A stretch of 64,000 nucleotides of DNA from Methylocapsa sp. S129. Its GTDB lineage: Bacteria > Pseudomonadota > Alphaproteobacteria > Rhizobiales > Beijerinckiaceae. A program made the translations under genes and the position numbers. Positions 43,118-51,504 of this stretch are shown here, piece after piece (position 1 is the stretch's first letter; each line of letters opens with the position of its first letter). The stretch is from assembly GCF_009765995.1 (NCBI RefSeq), contig NZ_LMUI01000048.1, forward strand, positions 1-64,000, in the 5' to 3' direction. A model generated the notes under the pieces. The model was not told the origin of the DNA. It saw nothing but the letters and a program-made list of their open reading frames with translations, and made no database searches.

Positions 43118-43870
43118 ATGACGAACATGCTTGGCGGCAAGATCGCGCTCATCACGGGCGGCAGCAGCGGCATCGGCTTGGCGACGGCTAGGCGTTTCAT
43201 CAGCGAAGGCGCGAGCGTCGTCATCGTAGCGCGCGATCAAGCAAAGCTTGACTCTGCGCTCCAGGAACTTGGCCCCAGGGCGACCGCCGTGCAGGCCGAT
43301 GTTAGCAAGATAGCCAATCTTGACGCCATTTTCGCGCACATCCAAGCGCGCCACGGTCGACTGGACATCGTGTTCGCCAACGCCGGCGGCAGCAAACCCG
43401 GCAAGCTGGATCAGCTCACGGAAGAACAGTTCGATTTTACCTTCGACCTGAACGTGAAGGGCGTGTTTTTCCTTGTGCAGAAGGCGCTCCCTCTGCTTGC
43501 CGACGGTGGCGCGATCGTTCTCACGACGTCGATCGCCAACGTGAAGGGCATGCCCGGCGCGAGCGGCTATAGCGCTTCGAAGGCGGCTGTCCGAGCCTTC
43601 GCGCGAACCTGGACGACGGAACTGAAAGACCGGCGGATCCGGGTCAACGCTGTTAGCCCCGGCCCGATCGACACCCCGCTCCACCAAACCATCGGAGCGA
43701 ACAATCCAGAGGTCATGAAGCGCGCCGCGGCGATGGTGGCGCAGGTTCCGGTCGGACGCATTGGCCAGCCCGAGGAGGTCGCCGCGGCCGTGACCTTCCT
43801 GGCGTCCGACCAAGCCAGCTTCATCACCGGCGTCGAGCTATCGGTCGATGGCGGGCTGACGGCGGTCTGA
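43118..43870 (+). CDS. SDR-family oxidoreductase
   Basis: A 250-residue classical SDR. KIALITGGSSGIGLATARRF is the NAD(P) motif; FANAGGSKPGKLDQL the NAG strand; TTSIANVKGMPGASGYSASK carries the Ser and YxxxK; GVELSVDGGLTAV is the normal C-terminus. The substrate is unknown. It is probably controlled by the divergent LysR regulator. Confidence 0.88.
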   Translation: MTNMLGGKIALITGGSSGIGLATARRFISEGASVVIVARDQAKLDSALQELGPRATAVQADVSKIANLDAIFAHIQARHGRLDIVFANAGGSKPGKLDQLTEEQFDFTFDLNVKGVFFLVQKALPLLADGGAIVLTTSIANVKGMPGASGYSASKAAVRAFARTWTTELKDRRIRVNAVSPGPIDTPLHQTIGANNPEVMKRAAAMVAQVPVGRIGQPEEVAAAVTFLASDQASFITGVELSVDGGLTAV

Positions 43871-43889
43871 CGGGTCAAATGTCATCTCT

Positions 43890-43914
43890 CAAAACGGAAG
43901 GAATTTGAGAGGGC
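43890..43914 (+). repeat. Family B-like fragment
   Basis: CAAAACGGAAGGAATTTGAG followed by AGGGC retains the right end of the motif, downstream of the SDR gene. Weak copy. Confidence 0.35.
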
Positions 43915-43995
43915 GGCAAAGCCGCGCCTATGACGGGGCGCTGCGGGAAATCTTGAGCGATGGTCGAGCGACCGCGGCGCCCACATTGCTCGCTG

Positions 43996-44382
43996 CTACG
44001 GCTCTACTTGCCTCTCGTAGTCTGGGACATACTCGAGGTGCTTGTGCTTCCCCGAGCGAAGTCCTGTCGGTTGGTCTAGGCTTCCCGCTGAAACGGATAT
44101 TTGCGCCGCGTGCGCCGATTCCCAGAACAGTTGCGAGCCGCAGTCTTTGCAAAATCCTCGGCGAGCATTAGGCGATGATCTGTACCACTTGAGCTTGCGG
44201 CGTTCGGCGACCTGAAGCGATTCCGGGGCGCAGGCGGTATAGGCCACGCCATGTGACGATGCGCGGCGGCACATCGCGCAGTGACAATAAACCACTTCGC
44301 GCATGGGGCCATGTATGGAGAAGCGCACCGCCCCGCAGAGGCAGCTTCCGGTCGCCCGCGCGGAATCGCTTTGATCAGCCAT
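43996..44382 (-). CDS. GFA-family zinc protein (second copy)
   Basis: A 128-residue GFA/CENP-V protein. Zn-binding CLCGAVRFSI, CHCAMCRRASS and CKDCGSQLFWE are all present. It is clearly diverged from the copy at 41408 and is not a recent duplicate. It is divergent from the DUF1127 gene. Confidence 0.87.
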   Translation of the reverse strand: MADQSDSARATGSCLCGAVRFSIHGPMREVVYCHCAMCRRASSHGVAYTACAPESLQVAERRKLKWYRSSPNARRGFCKDCGSQLFWESAHAAQISVSAGSLDQPTGLRSGKHKHLEYVPDYERQVEP

Positions 44383-44450
44383 CGGCTTTTCCCTTGATTT
44401 TTCGCATTAGGACGACTATTCTAGAACTATCGTCAGAAGGGAGCAATGCC

Positions 44451-44675
44451 ATGCTCAACGGAATTTACAATTGGCTGTCCGAGATCGCCGCCCATTTTGA
44501 GCGGCAGAACTTCGTGAATAGGCTAGAGCTCTTAGGGGACCGCGATTTAGACGATATCGGGCTTCGAAGAGATCAGCTTGACGCCCTCCGTCTCCCGCCG
44601 CGAAAGACTCCGGTCTGGAAGGCGCGCTCTGAATCCATGAAAGTCGCGCGGCCGTCTTTGCAAGGGTGCGGCTAG
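44451..44675 (+). CDS. DUF1127 (YjiS-like) protein
   Basis: A 74-residue protein; NFVNRLELLGDRDLDDIGLR matches the DUF1127 core (L-x-x-L-x-D-x-x-L-x-D-I-G-[LI]-x-R). Such small proteins in alphaproteobacteria are RNA-binding or modulate phosphate and carbon metabolism. The start is ATG 44451 after GAAGGGAGCAATGCC. It ends one base before the GTG start of the ArsR regulator, so the two are surely co-transcribed. Confidence 0.85.
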   Translation: MLNGIYNWLSEIAAHFERQNFVNRLELLGDRDLDDIGLRRDQLDALRLPPRKTPVWKARSESMKVARPSLQGCG

Positions 44676-44978
44676 GTGACGGAAAGCCTCCCTTTCGCGG
44701 TCGCCGCGCGATGCTTGGCTGAACTTGGACACCCGTCTCGTCTGCAAATCTTTAGCCTGTTGGCGGAGTTGGGCGAGACCGGATGCAAGGTCTCCGACAT
44801 CCAGCAGGCTCTGAAACTGCCCAAATCCACCGTCTCTCACCACCTGGCGGAGCTGGCGGGCATCGGACTCATCACGCAGACCCGCGAGGGGCGAGTATTG
44901 CGCTGCCGAATCGATGCTCATCGGGCGCGCTTGGTACAGCAATTCATCAACCAATGTTGTGACGGATTGCCGGACTAG
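44676..44978 (+). CDS. ArsR-family transcriptional regulator
   Basis: A 100-residue winged-helix protein starting at GTG 44676. CLAELGHPSRLQIFSLLAEL then LKLPKSTVSHHLAELAGIGL is the ArsR helix-turn-helix. The metal-binding ELCV(C)DL motif of ArsR/SmtB is not obvious, so it may sense something other than a metal. It is coupled to the DUF1127 gene upstream. Confidence 0.85.
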   Translation: MTESLPFAVAARCLAELGHPSRLQIFSLLAELGETGCKVSDIQQALKLPKSTVSHHLAELAGIGLITQTREGRVLRCRIDAHRARLVQQFINQCCDGLPD

Positions 44979-45430
44979 CGAGCAAAGCGCGGGCAGGATG
45001 TTTATTCGGCGGTCACGTGGAATAGGTGTGGAACCGTCGCCGACTGGTCGCTTCGCCGACGCGCGCGCCGCGGCCTCGAGGGGTTTTCGTCCGATCCTGA
45101 ATACCAGGGGCGAGGGCTTGGAACCACGCTGGCGTATTGCGCCCTGCAAGCAGCCGGCGCTGGACTGGATCGCCCCGCTGGACTGAGCGTTTCAAGCGCC
45201 AATCCGGCGGCGCTGTCGGTTTATCGACGGCTTGGTTTCGAACCGCATCGGGAAATATGCCGTTTCAGCGCCGGCCATCAAAATTTGCGGGCCTCGATGG
45301 CGCGCCGACGCCAATGATCACAGGCCGGTAAAAAGGCGTCCGAATTAACCGAAAATTGAACTTTGTCATTCCGTAAAGCTCTCTTCGATGCGCCGCTCCG
45401 CGCTCATCGGCTTCGCATAGGGTCAGGACA
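44979..45430. other. Intergenic region with GNAT relic
   Basis: About 450 bases. The only recognisable content is the GNAT C-terminal relic at about 45090-45317. Beyond it, up to 45430, there is probable promoter DNA for the next gene. Confidence 0.5.
45090..45317 (+). pseudogene. GNAT acetyltransferase relic (C-terminal half)
   Basis: In one frame, EYQGRGLGTTLAYCALQAAG (motif A) is followed by GLDRPAGLSVSSANPAALSV and YRRLGFEPHREICRF (motif B), ending at the TGA of 45315. No start or N-terminal half is present. Confidence 0.6.
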
Positions 45431-45832
45431 ATGAACCGAATGATCATCGGCGCCCTCATGTCGAAATGGATGACATCGGCGTTGGCGTTCGGCGCGGCGT
45501 TTTTCGCCTCTCAGGCGGCTCTGGCGTTCGAGGGGCGCTATGTCGCGGGCTCCAAGGATTATAGGCAGGAACTCACGATCAAGCATCGCGCGGACGGCCG
45601 CTTCGACGTGACGGCCGTCGTCGGGACGGAGGGCTGCTCGGGCATGGTCGCCGACGCGCTCGGCGCAGCGGACGGCGACACGCTGAAAGCCGAAGCCAAA
45701 GAGGACAATTACACCTGCGTTCTCGTTATTCGCCGCACCAAGAAGGGCGTCAGCGTCGAAGAAGAAGACGGCTGCCTTAATTTTCATGGGCCGTCCTGCG
45801 AAGTCAGCGGCGACTATCGCAAACGGCATTGA
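45431..45832 (+). CDS. Small exported Cys-containing protein
   Basis: A 133-residue protein with a signal peptide (the hydrophobic WMTSALAFGAAFFASQAALA, cleaved near ALA-FE). The mature part is about 100 residues with four cysteines (EGCSG, YTCVL, DGCLN, PSCEV) and beta-type patterning (LTIKHRADGRFDVTAVVGTE). The family is not recognised. GGGTCAGGACA lies before ATG 45431, but later ATGs (45443, 45458) are possible. It is followed by a DUF3828-like gene. Confidence 0.6.
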   Translation: MNRMIIGALMSKWMTSALAFGAAFFASQAALAFEGRYVAGSKDYRQELTIKHRADGRFDVTAVVGTEGCSGMVADALGAADGDTLKAEAKEDNYTCVLVIRRTKKGVSVEEEDGCLNFHGPSCEVSGDYRKRH

Positions 45833-45885
45833 TTCGAGCCCGGACGCCCATCGGCGAACGGGAACAAGCGCGAGGAGGCGGGGCG

Positions 45886-46407
45886 ATGACGGGTTGTAAG
45901 CATTGGGCGCTGGCGGCGGCGCTCGCGGGAGCGCTCTTGGTGAGCGGGGCGCCGGCGCGCGCGCAGGTGAATGCGCGCGAGCCCGACCCGGCGGTTTGGC
46001 TGCGCCAGATCTACGCTCTCTACCATCGCGCGGAAAAGTCGCCGTCGGATATATCGTCGAGCACCGAGCTCATGGGGAAACGGGCCTCGAAATCGCTTGC
46101 GGCGCTGTTCAAGCGGGACGACGCTTGCGAAGTGAAGGAGGGCGGCGTTTGCGCGCTTGACTGGGATTTCATCATCGACGGCCAGGCCTGGACGCTGTCG
46201 AACGTCAAAGTCGACGCCCTCGTCGTCGCCGGCGACAAGGCGACGGTGACGGTCAAATTCACCAACCTCGCCGTTGCCTGCGTCAACACCTACTTTTTCG
46301 TGCGCGAGGACGGCCAATGGAAGATCGACGACATTGAGACCAAAAGCGGCTCCGAAGCGCCGGTGCGGATCGCCAAGCTGCTGAGCGACTACGATTATAA
46401 GCAATGA
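45886..46407 (+). CDS. DUF3828-like exported protein
   Basis: A 173-residue secreted protein from ATG 45886, behind GAGGAGGCGGGGCG. The signal peptide MTGCKHWALAAALAGALLVS ends near ARA-QV. The mature WLRQIYALYHRAEKSPSDIS and KVDALVVAGDKATVTVKFTN through FFVREDGQWKIDDIE match the DUF3828/lumazine-binding-like (NTF2) pattern. Function unknown. It is the second of two small exported proteins in a row. Confidence 0.7.
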   Translation: MTGCKHWALAAALAGALLVSGAPARAQVNAREPDPAVWLRQIYALYHRAEKSPSDISSSTELMGKRASKSLAALFKRDDACEVKEGGVCALDWDFIIDGQAWTLSNVKVDALVVAGDKATVTVKFTNLAVACVNTYFFVREDGQWKIDDIETKSGSEAPVRIAKLLSDYDYKQ

Positions 46408-46444
46408 GGGGCCGGCTTTTCTGGCTTCCTGCCCCTGACGCCGA

Positions 46445-47497
46445 TCACGCCGCGGCGCGTTCGGCGGTTGGCCGGCGGCGCAGAGGCGCTTGCGTAATCG
46501 ACGGCGGATCGTAGGCCGCGGTCAGCGATCCAAGATCGGCGCCCGGCGCAACGATCGCGTCGATCCGGTCGAGAACCTGATCATCCAGCACGATCTCCGC
46601 GCCCGCCAGCAGATTGTCGAATTGCTCCATCGTTCGCGGTCCCAGGATCGCTGATGTCACGCCGGGATGCGCCATCACGAAAGCCATCGCCATATGCGTC
46701 AGCGACAGCCCGGCTTCTTCGGCCACGGGAATGAGGCGTTCGACCGCGTCCAGCCTGCGTTCGTCGGCCATCTGCTTGGGGAATCTCTTGGCGCGCGCGC
46801 TATCGGGTTGCGGCTGGCCCTTGCGGTAGCGGCCGGTGAGTATGCCCATCGCCAGCGGGCTCCAGACCAGCGCGCCCATTCCGTAACGCTGGCAAGCTGG
46901 CAGCACTTCGCGCTCAATGCCGCGGTTGAGGATCGAATAGGGCGGCTGCTCGGCGCGGAAGCGCGCCAGCCCGCGTCGCTCCGCGACCCATTGCGCCTCC
47001 ACGATTTCCGAGACGGGGAAGGTCGACGACCCGATCGCGCGCACCTTGCCTGCCCGCATCAGGTCGGTGAGCGCCGAAAGGGTTTCCTCGATATCGGTCT
47101 CCGGCGCCGGCCTGTGAATCTGATAGAGGTCGATGTGATCGGTCTGCAGGCGGCGTAAGGAATCCTCCACCGCGCGGGTCAGCCAGCGCCGCGAATTGCC
47201 CTGCTGGTTCGGATCGGCGCCCATCGGCAGATGCGCCTTGGTGGCGAGCACGATATTGTCGCGGCGGCCCTTGAGCGCCTTGCCGACAATCTCCTCCGAC
47301 TCGCCGGCGCTATAGAAGTCGGCGGTGTCGACGAAGTTGATTCCCGCATCCAAAGCCTTGTGGATGATCCGGATGCAGTCGTCATGGTCGGCATTGCCCA
47401 CGGCGCCGAACATCATCGCGCCCAGGCAATAAGGGCTGACTTTGATTCCGGTTCTTCCGAGCGTGCGGTATTGCATGGTCTGTTCTTTCTTGTTCAT
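46445..47497 (-). CDS. Aldo/keto reductase (first of a duplicated pair)
   Basis: A 350-residue (beta/alpha)8 NADPH enzyme. LGAMMFGAVGNADHDDCIRI is followed by GINFVDTADFYSAGESEEIV, with the catalytic Asp and Tyr, and VLATKAHLPMG with the Lys; the His is in DLYQIHRPAP. AILGPRTMEQFDNLL is the late NADPH-binding loop. It reduces aldehydes or ketones. It is very like the copy at 48386. ATG 47497 (MNKKEQTMQYR) or 47476 (MQYR) may start it. Confidence 0.9.
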   Translation of the reverse strand: MNKKEQTMQYRTLGRTGIKVSPYCLGAMMFGAVGNADHDDCIRIIHKALDAGINFVDTADFYSAGESEEIVGKALKGRRDNIVLATKAHLPMGADPNQQGNSRRWLTRAVEDSLRRLQTDHIDLYQIHRPAPETDIEETLSALTDLMRAGKVRAIGSSTFPVSEIVEAQWVAERRGLARFRAEQPPYSILNRGIEREVLPACQRYGMGALVWSPLAMGILTGRYRKGQPQPDSARAKRFPKQMADERRLDAVERLIPVAEEAGLSLTHMAMAFVMAHPGVTSAILGPRTMEQFDNLLAGAEIVLDDQVLDRIDAIVAPGADLGSLTAAYDPPSITQAPLRRRPTAERAAA

Positions 47498-47552
47498 GGA
47501 TCTGCAGCCGACGCCGGCCTGCTGCGCTAAGTCTCACGTGTTGGAGACTTCA

Positions 47553-48314
47553 TCACCACGGGATCGGGCCGCTCGCGCCCGAGAATGTCCCTGTCGGGCC
47601 GTCCGGACCGAGCAGCGCCACGCGCACCGCCTCGCGGGCGCCCTCTTCGACGCTCTCTGTGCCCGCATATCCGTTGAGGTTCGTCTTGGTGAAGCCCGGG
47701 GAGACGGCGTTGACCCTGATCCCCTCCGGCTCCAGCTCGATCGCCATGGCGACGGTCAATGCATTGAGGGCGGTCTTGGACGCGGGGTAGACGGGGCCGA
47801 AGATCGCGCGGTAGGCGAAGGCCGGGTCCGAGTTCCTCGCCAGCGACCCGACGCCGCTCGACACGTTGACGATGCGGGCGCCCGGCGTCTCCCGCAGCAA
47901 CGGCAGCATTGCCTGGTAGACGGCGAGAACGCCGAAGACGTTGGTTTCCCACACCGCGCGCATTTCATCGAGCGACACATTGCTCGGGCGGGTGGTCTTT
48001 GCATATTCCTCGACGGATTGGCCGGCCCGCTTGTTCGTATTCGAGATCGCCGCGTTCTGGATAAGCGCGTCGAGGCGGCCAAACTCCTTGCGAACGCGCG
48101 CCGCCGCGGCGGCGATCGAAGCCTGATCCGTCACGTCGAGCTGGAGCGCGTGCGCGTCCGGCCCAACCTCCTTGGCCGCCGCCTCGCCGCGTTCGAGATT
48201 GCGCGACCCGACGAGAACGGTGAAGCCCTGCGCGACGAGATCCCTAGCGATTTGCAGACCGATTCCTTGATTGGCGCCGGTAACGAGTGCGACGGGTTTG
48301 TTTGGCATTGTCAT
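47553..48314 (-). CDS. SDR-family oxidoreductase (carbonyl-reductase-like)
   Basis: A 253-residue SDR. ALVTGANQGIGLQIARDLVA is the cofactor site, ALIQNAAISN the NAG strand, and FGPVYPASKTALNALTVAMA carries YxxSK. The long insert before it (SLARNSDPAFAYRAIFG) is typical of the CBR1/Arabidopsis SDR110C-type carbonyl reductases. It lies between two duplicated aldo/keto reductases on the same strand, so it is probably part of one redox operon. Confidence 0.88.
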   Translation of the reverse strand: MTMPNKPVALVTGANQGIGLQIARDLVAQGFTVLVGSRNLERGEAAAKEVGPDAHALQLDVTDQASIAAAAARVRKEFGRLDALIQNAAISNTNKRAGQSVEEYAKTTRPSNVSLDEMRAVWETNVFGVLAVYQAMLPLLRETPGARIVNVSSGVGSLARNSDPAFAYRAIFGPVYPASKTALNALTVAMAIELEPEGIRVNAVSPGFTKTNLNGYAGTESVEEGAREAVRVALLGPDGPTGTFSGASGPIPW

Positions 48315-48385
48315 CTCCTTCGAGTGGGTATTGTCCTACCCTTCAGTCCCACGAATGTTGGGCTTCCGGGCGCTGTCTTTGGGCG

Positions 48386-49429
48386 CTATGCGGCGGCGCG
48401 TTCGGCGTTGGGCCGGCGGCGCAGATCGGCCTTCAGGATCGCCGGCGGATTGTAGGCCGCCTCATTCAATCCGACGTCGGTTCCAGGCGGGACGATCTGA
48501 TCGACCCGGTCCAGAACCTCGTCGCTGAGACGAAGCTCGGCGCCGGCGAGCAGATCGTCGAGATGCGCCATCGTGCGCGGCCCGAGGATGGCCGACGTTA
48601 CGCCAGGATGCGCCATCACGAAGGCCATCGCCATATGGGTGAGCGACAGCCCCGCTTCTTCCGCCAGCGGGATGAGCTGTTCGACCGCCTCCAGACTGCG
48701 CGCGTCGGACATCTGCCGGGGAAGGTATTTCACCCGTAGGCTGTCGGGCAGCGGCTGTCCCTTGCGGTAGCGTCCGGTGAGCAGGCCCTTCGACAACGGG
48801 CTCCAAACCATCGCGCCCATTCCGTAACGCTCGCACGCCGGCAGCACCTCACGCTCGATGCCGCGATCCAGGATCGAATACGGCGGCTGTTCCGTGCGAA
48901 AACGCGCCAGCCCGCGCCGCTCGGCAACCCATTGCGCTTCGACGATCTCCGATGCCGGGAAGGTCGAGGAGCCGATCGCGCGAACCTTGCCCGCGCACAC
49001 GAGATCGGTGAACGCCGACAAGGTCTCTTCGATGTCGGTGTCCGGCGCTGGCCGATGGATCTGGTAGAGGTCGATGGCGTCGGTCTGCAGGCGGCGCAGC
49101 GAGTTGTCCACCGCCTGCATGATCCAACGCCGCGACGCGCCCTGCTGGTTGGGATCGTCGCCCATCGGCCCATGGACTTTGGTCGCGAGCACGATCTTGT
49201 CGCGCCGCCCCTTCAGCGCCTTGCCGACGATCTCTTCGGACTCGCCGGCGCTGTAGCGGTCGGCCGTGTCGATGAAGTTGATGCCGAAGTCCAACGCCTT
49301 GTGAATGACGCGGATGCAGTCGTCGTGATCGGAATTGGCGATGCCGCCGAACATCATAGCGCCCAGGCAATAGGGGCTGACCTTGATGCCGGTTCGGCCC
49401 AACGAGCGATATTCCATGGTAATCTCCAT
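48386..49429 (-). CDS. Aldo/keto reductase (second of the pair)
   Basis: A 347-residue protein alike over its whole length to the AKR at 46445: LGAMMFGGIANSDHDDCIRV, GINFIDTADRYSAGESEEIV, VLATKVHGPMG and DLYQIHRPAP are all kept. The C-terminal PAILKADLRRRPNAERAAA also matches that gene's end. The two differ mostly in the 225-245 loop. Start: MEITMEYRSLG at 49429 or 49417. It is the first gene of the minus-strand cluster, next to the TetR regulator. Confidence 0.9.
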   Translation of the reverse strand: MEITMEYRSLGRTGIKVSPYCLGAMMFGGIANSDHDDCIRVIHKALDFGINFIDTADRYSAGESEEIVGKALKGRRDKIVLATKVHGPMGDDPNQQGASRRWIMQAVDNSLRRLQTDAIDLYQIHRPAPDTDIEETLSAFTDLVCAGKVRAIGSSTFPASEIVEAQWVAERRGLARFRTEQPPYSILDRGIEREVLPACERYGMGAMVWSPLSKGLLTGRYRKGQPLPDSLRVKYLPRQMSDARSLEAVEQLIPLAEEAGLSLTHMAMAFVMAHPGVTSAILGPRTMAHLDDLLAGAELRLSDEVLDRVDQIVPPGTDVGLNEAAYNPPAILKADLRRRPNAERAAA

Positions 49430-49478
49430 TGTGGGTTGCTGTGGCCAAAGCCGCCGCGTTGCGTTATGGGTGTTAAAT

Positions 49479-49512
49479 GGAACGTGATTCCGATTATACG
49501 GAACGTTGTTCC
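49479..49512. promoter_or_regulatory. Twin TetR-type operators
   Basis: GGAACGTGATTCC (49479-49491) and GGAACGTTGTTCC (49500-49512) are two GGAAC-N3-GTTCC-type palindromes, the second perfect and the first with one changed arm base. Their starts are 21 bases apart, i.e. two turns of the helix. They lie between the divergent AKR and TetR genes. Confidence 0.75.
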
Positions 49513-49531
49513 GTTTAGCAAGCGTGTTGTG

Positions 49532-50161
49532 ATGGGCGGCAAACCGAAGAAGCAGGATGAGGGTTCAAAACCGAGCGAAAGCGCGGACCGTCCCGTGCGC
49601 GCCGACGCGCGGCGCAATATCGACACGTTGCTCCAGACGGCGATGGCGGTGTTCAAAACCTCCGGCGTGGACGCGCCGGTGCGGGAGATCGCCGAGAAGG
49701 CCGGCGTTGGCGTCGGCACCGTTTACCGCCACTTTCCGCAGCGCTCCGACCTCATCGCGGCCGTCTTCCGTCGTGAAATCGACGCCTGCGCGGACGCTGC
49801 GGCCGTTTTGGCCGCCGAGCACGCGCCCGGCGAGGCGCTCGCGCGATGGATGCAGCGTTACGTGGATTTCATCGCGGCCAAGCGCGGACTCGCCACGGCC
49901 CTCCATTCAGGAGACCCGGCATATGGCGCCTTGCCCGCTTACTTCCAGAAGCGGCAGGAACCCGCGCTTCGGGCGCTGCTTGAATCGGCGACAGCCGCTG
50001 GCGCGGTCCGCACCGATATCGCCGCCGCCGATCTTTTGAACGCAGTCGCGAGCTTGAGCATGCACGCCTACAATCAGGGACCCGAACATGCGCGACGCAT
50101 GGTCGCCCTGCTCGTCGACGGGCTGCGCTACGGCGCGCGCCCATCGGGCAACGCGCCTTAA
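49532..50161 (+). CDS. TetR-family transcriptional regulator
   Basis: About 209 residues. ARRNIDTLLQTAMAVFKTSG and VREIAEKAGVGVGTVYRHFP form the N-terminal TetR helix-turn-helix; the C-terminal part (from about 85) is the ligand-binding SACE_7040/TetR_C_33-like domain (YVDFIAAKRGLATALHSGDP). Start ATG 49532 follows the operator pair directly. It probably represses itself and the divergent AKR-SDR-AKR cluster. Confidence 0.88.
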   Translation: MGGKPKKQDEGSKPSESADRPVRADARRNIDTLLQTAMAVFKTSGVDAPVREIAEKAGVGVGTVYRHFPQRSDLIAAVFRREIDACADAAAVLAAEHAPGEALARWMQRYVDFIAAKRGLATALHSGDPAYGALPAYFQKRQEPALRALLESATAAGAVRTDIAAADLLNAVASLSMHAYNQGPEHARRMVALLVDGLRYGARPSGNAP

Positions 50162-50261
50162 ATCAGGCGGCTCGGATCCGGACGGCGCCGAGGCTCGCGC
50201 TGCTTCGACCTATTGCAGACCGCCTGAGCCAATGTCACGTTCGGCGGTCGGAGGGTCAGCC

Positions 50262-50714
50262 GTGAGCCGTGAAACAGAGATTGCCGGTTATGAGGACCGC
50301 GTTCGAGCGAGCTTCGCCAAGCAGGGGTTGATGAGCACCTTGGGCGCCACGCTCGTCAGCGTCGCGCCCGGTCTCGTCGAGATTGCGCTCAGCCCCACGC
50401 CGGCGGTCGCGCAACAGCACGGCTTTGTTCACGCGGGCGCCGTCAGCGCCATCGCCGATACGGCGGCCGGCTATGCCGCTCTCAGCCTGATGCCGCCGGA
50501 CAGGGGCGTGCTGACGACCGAGTTCAAGATCAATCTCGTCGCGCCCGCAGTCGGCGATCGCATCCTGGCGCGCGGCAGGGTGGTCAAGGCCGGCCGCACC
50601 TTGACGCTTGCCCAGACAGAGGTGTTCGCCGAGAGCGGGGGACAGCAGAAGCTGATCGCGCTGCTCACCGCGACATTGATGGCGCTCGAAGGGCGGCAAG
50701 GAATCAGTGATTGA
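50262..50714 (+). CDS. PaaI-family thioesterase (hotdog fold)
   Basis: A 150-residue hotdog-fold protein. QQHGFVHAGAVSAIADTAAG is the PaaI signature, with the catalytic Asp in ADTAAGYAA, and VLTTEFKINLVAPAVGDRIL the central strand and loop. It hydrolyses acyl- or aryl-CoA thioesters. GTG 50262 behind GGAGGGTCAGCC is chosen over an ATG at 50232, which has no good site. It follows the TetR gene by about 100 bases. Confidence 0.85.
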   Translation: MSRETEIAGYEDRVRASFAKQGLMSTLGATLVSVAPGLVEIALSPTPAVAQQHGFVHAGAVSAIADTAAGYAALSLMPPDRGVLTTEFKINLVAPAVGDRILARGRVVKAGRTLTLAQTEVFAESGGQQKLIALLTATLMALEGRQGISD

Positions 50715-50882
50715 GCGGGGTTTGCAACGATGCGTCCCGTCTTGCCTCATAGCGCATCGTCGTCGACCTCTTGATGATTTGGTAAGTACGGGCGCCTCGC
50801 CGCAATTGCGCGCGACCGGCGAATACGACGGCCGGTTGAGAATGACCGCAACGGGAGAGCGGTCAAAACGCGCGCGCCACAT

Positions 50883-51302
50883 TCATATGTTCAACGGGGC
50901 GTTGTCGATGACTTCCTTCATCACGAAGAAAGTCCGCGTCTGCCGCACGCCCGGCAAGGCGATCAACTTCTCACTGTGGAGCCGGTTGAAATCGGCCATG
51001 TCGCGCACGCGAATTTTGAGGAAATAGTCGAAGTCGCCGGCGACGAGGTGGCAGTCCAGGATCATGGGTATGGATCGGGTCGCTTTTTCAAAAGCGGCGA
51101 AGCTCTCCGGCGTTGAACGATCCAGAACGACCCCCACGATCACCAGAGATCCTCGATCGACCTTGTGAGGGGCGATTTGCGCGCGCACCGCGCTGACGTA
51201 ACCCTCTTCGAACAGCCGCTGCATCCTACGATGGCAGGTCGCGGCGCTGGTGTTCACCCGCATGGCGATCTCGGCGTTGGCCATGCGCCCGTCCGCCTGC
51301 AA
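50883..51302 (-). CDS. acdR: Lrp/AsnC-family regulator AcdR, 5' end unclear
   Basis: The frame from TTG 51302 gives 139 residues: MQADGRMANAEIAMRVNTSA, then ATCHRRMQRLFEEGYVSAVR (helix-turn-helix) and the RAM ligand domain ending in LPGVRQTRTFFVMKEVIDNA. The family N-terminus (DRLDKIDFKILRLL) is encoded in the same frame up to 51362, but there is no ATG, GTG or TTG there, and two stop codons (TAA, TAA) close the frame at 51363-51368. Either the start is non-canonical or the N-terminus is broken. It is divergent from acdS, the usual place of AcdR, which activates or represses ACC deaminase. Confidence 0.8.
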   Translation of the reverse strand: MQADGRMANAEIAMRVNTSAATCHRRMQRLFEEGYVSAVRAQIAPHKVDRGSLVIVGVVLDRSTPESFAAFEKATRSIPMILDCHLVAGDFDYFLKIRVRDMADFNRLHSEKLIALPGVRQTRTFFVMKEVIDNAPLNI

Positions 51303-51378
51303 CAGGCGGAGAATTTTGAAATCGATTTTGTCGAGTCGATCAGCGATGAGAGAATCTTCCGTTTATTAGCAAACTATT

Positions 51379-51406
51379 GGATGATATCCGCTCATGGCGG
51401 TCATCC
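51379..51406. promoter_or_regulatory. Candidate AcdR (Lrp) site upstream of acdS
   Basis: GGATGA...TCATCC frame a 28-base imperfect inverted repeat (GGATGATATCCGCTCATGGC, then GGTCATCC), followed within 15 bases by another GGAT. It lies in the divergent acdR-acdS region. Confidence 0.4.
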
Positions 51407-51504
51407 GACGATAGGATACTGCAATCAGACCGAGCAAGTCGAGAGCACATTTCGCTTTGTTTTTGGTAGCGTACCGGCATCGTCATCATAAGGAGGCGGC
51501 TGCG

